Below, in pieces: positions 4,280 through 5,097 of a stretch of 5,097 nucleotides of DNA. Both the position numbers and the translations under genes were made by a program. The notes below the pieces were generated by a model, which saw only the letters and a program-made list of their open reading frames with translations, ran no database searches and had not been told where the DNA came from. Numbering within the stretch: the first letter of the stretch is position 1; each line of letters begins with the position of its first letter. This DNA is from Promethearchaeota archaeon (lineage in GTDB: Archaea > Asgardarchaeota > Lokiarchaeia > Sigyniarchaeales > SOKP01): NCBI GenBank assembly GCA_016840695.1, contig JAEORV010000178.1, positions 1 through 5,097 of the forward strand, given 5' to 3'.

Positions 4280-5097
4280 ATTGATTTTCGTAAAGATTAG
4301 CGGTACGACAAAAGTTAATATAAAAGCTACTAGAGCGAATCGAATAAATCTCGTTATGACATTGATCTTAAGGATGAATTCAAGTAGAAAAAAGACTACC
4401 AACAAAATGACCATGCCAACTACCAAGTTAATGAGTTTTTGCTTGTTATCTATTGCTGAGGGATCGTACTTCACGTATTCTTCTTCTAAAAGATATCCAA
4501 CCGATAATCCTAAAATTGCTCCCGCAACTTGGGCATAAGGTCCTGCGTCATCGTAAAGAGGAGCATCAGTAACAAAATTCCCATATCCTGCGTAAGGAAA
4601 AAGAATTATTCCAATGATAAGTAAAACAATAGAAACAACGATAGCTAAGCATATTTTGAGAAGCAAGCTTAATGGCTTTATTTTTTCAGTAATTTTTGGT
4701 TCTAAATATATGAACGCTAATAAGATAAGAATGCCAATTAGAGTACCTCCAACGATATCGTTCATGTCGTGAACACCGATGATGACCCTTGAACTAGCGA
4801 TTAGGAAAATCACTATTGAACAAATTAAGGAAGGTAGAAATGGTTTTAATTTTGATTGATCCTTGAGGTCATAAGCTAAATAACCCCACGTGGCAACAGC
4901 GTTTTGAGAATGCCCTGAAGGAAAGCCATAGGTCGTTTCGGTAAAGCCATATTCTGCTATAGGATCAATATTGTTTGCAGGTCTAGGATCCTTGATTGTA
5001 TCCTTAATAACACCATTTATATAAGTTGAGGCCATTAAACTGAAAGCTAAATTTATAGCGAATCTTTTATTGTATATCACATAAAAGAAAGCAATCA
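4271..5097 (-). CDS. PAP2-family integral membrane phosphatase, N-terminus beyond the window
   Basis: All three catalytic motifs of the PAP2/lipid phosphatase superfamily are intact (numbering from the GTG codon at 5080): K26-x6-R33P34, P54SGH57 and S97R98-x5-H104-x3-D108. Two histidines and the Asp form the phosphohistidine-type catalytic site, which removes phosphate from lipid phosphates or isoprenyl pyrophosphates at the membrane. The substrate cannot be told from the sequence. Hydrophobic segments lie at about 8-24, 60-70, 82-97, 106-125, 138-163, 184-197, 215-236 and 244-264, and YLLEEEYVKY at 196-205 is a loop type common in these proteins. The frame stays open upstream of the GTG (IAFFYV...) to the window end. 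Family members have one or two further helices before the first motif, so the true start is off the right edge. Archaeal homologues act in phospholipid or polyprenyl-phosphate turnover. It is convergent with the small ORF. Confidence 0.93.
   Translation of the reverse strand, partial: IAFFYVIYNKRFAINLAFSLMASTYINGVIKDTIKDPRPANNIDPIAEYGFTETTYGFPSGHSQNAVATWGYLAYDLKDQSKLKPFLPSLICSIVIFLIASSRVIIGVHDMNDIVGGTLIGILILLAFIYLEPKITEKIKPLSLLLKICLAIVVSIVLLIIGIILFPYAGYGNFVTDAPLYDDAGPYAQVAGAILGLSVGYLLEEEYVKYDPSAIDNKQKLINLVVGMVILLVVFFLLEFILKINVITRFIRFALVAFILTFVVPLIFTKINKK

Noticed and set aside
4281..4538. Plus-strand ORF of 85 codons
   Set aside because: It lies wholly opposite the PAP2 gene, whose motifs are intact; the translation is rich in Lys, Thr and Met with no domain, as expected of an antisense shadow.
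1..5097. CRISPR array, insertion sequence, toxin-antitoxin pair or defence island
   Set aside because: No spaced direct repeats, transposase, terminal repeats or nuclease/toxin motifs were seen on either strand.

Overview
The window reads as archaeal chromosome, most likely from an Asgard (Lokiarchaeia-like) lineage. It is strongly AT-rich, with short A/T-only intergenic regions. It holds a tRNA-His interrupted by a textbook bulge-helix-bulge (BHB) intron, TATA boxes about 25 bp ahead of starts (including a probable leaderless gene), TTG starts and archaeal-type protein families. The Asgard assignment is an inference. It rests mainly on the base composition and on a protein with a longin/profilin-like domain, a type abundant in those genomes; no lineage-defining marker is present.

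Left part (1-1484): two minus-strand genes in tandem. A DtxR/MntR-type metal-dependent repressor (1324-905) is followed 75 bp downstream by an unrecognised soluble 252-aa protein (829-71). Divergent from them is a PhnN-type ribose 1,5-bisphosphate phosphokinase (1485-2069), which makes PRPP. The divergent control region carries a 9+9 bp inverted repeat and a TATA box for each direction.

Middle part (2070-3288): tRNA-His(GTG) at 2195-2309 has a 43-nt intron in the T-loop instead of the usual place next to the anticodon. Only 16 bp behind it is a small protein with two copies of a C...CC...C...RD motif (eight cysteines), probably a metal-binding protein related to a methanogenesis-marker-type cysteine domain. 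A convergent small membrane-anchored protein of unknown function follows.

Right part (3289-5097): a longin-like protein with a helical, basic C-terminal tail. Next come a TATA box inside a palindrome, a stretch able to form a strong hairpin, and a short 48-aa ORF behind a perfect GGAGG ribosome binding site. The window ends in a convergent PAP2-family membrane phosphatase whose N-terminus runs off the right edge.

There is no mobile element, CRISPR array or obvious multi-gene system. The best leads are the T-loop intron, the structured leader with its small ORF, the duplicated cysteine-cluster protein, and the atypical metal site of the DtxR-like regulator.
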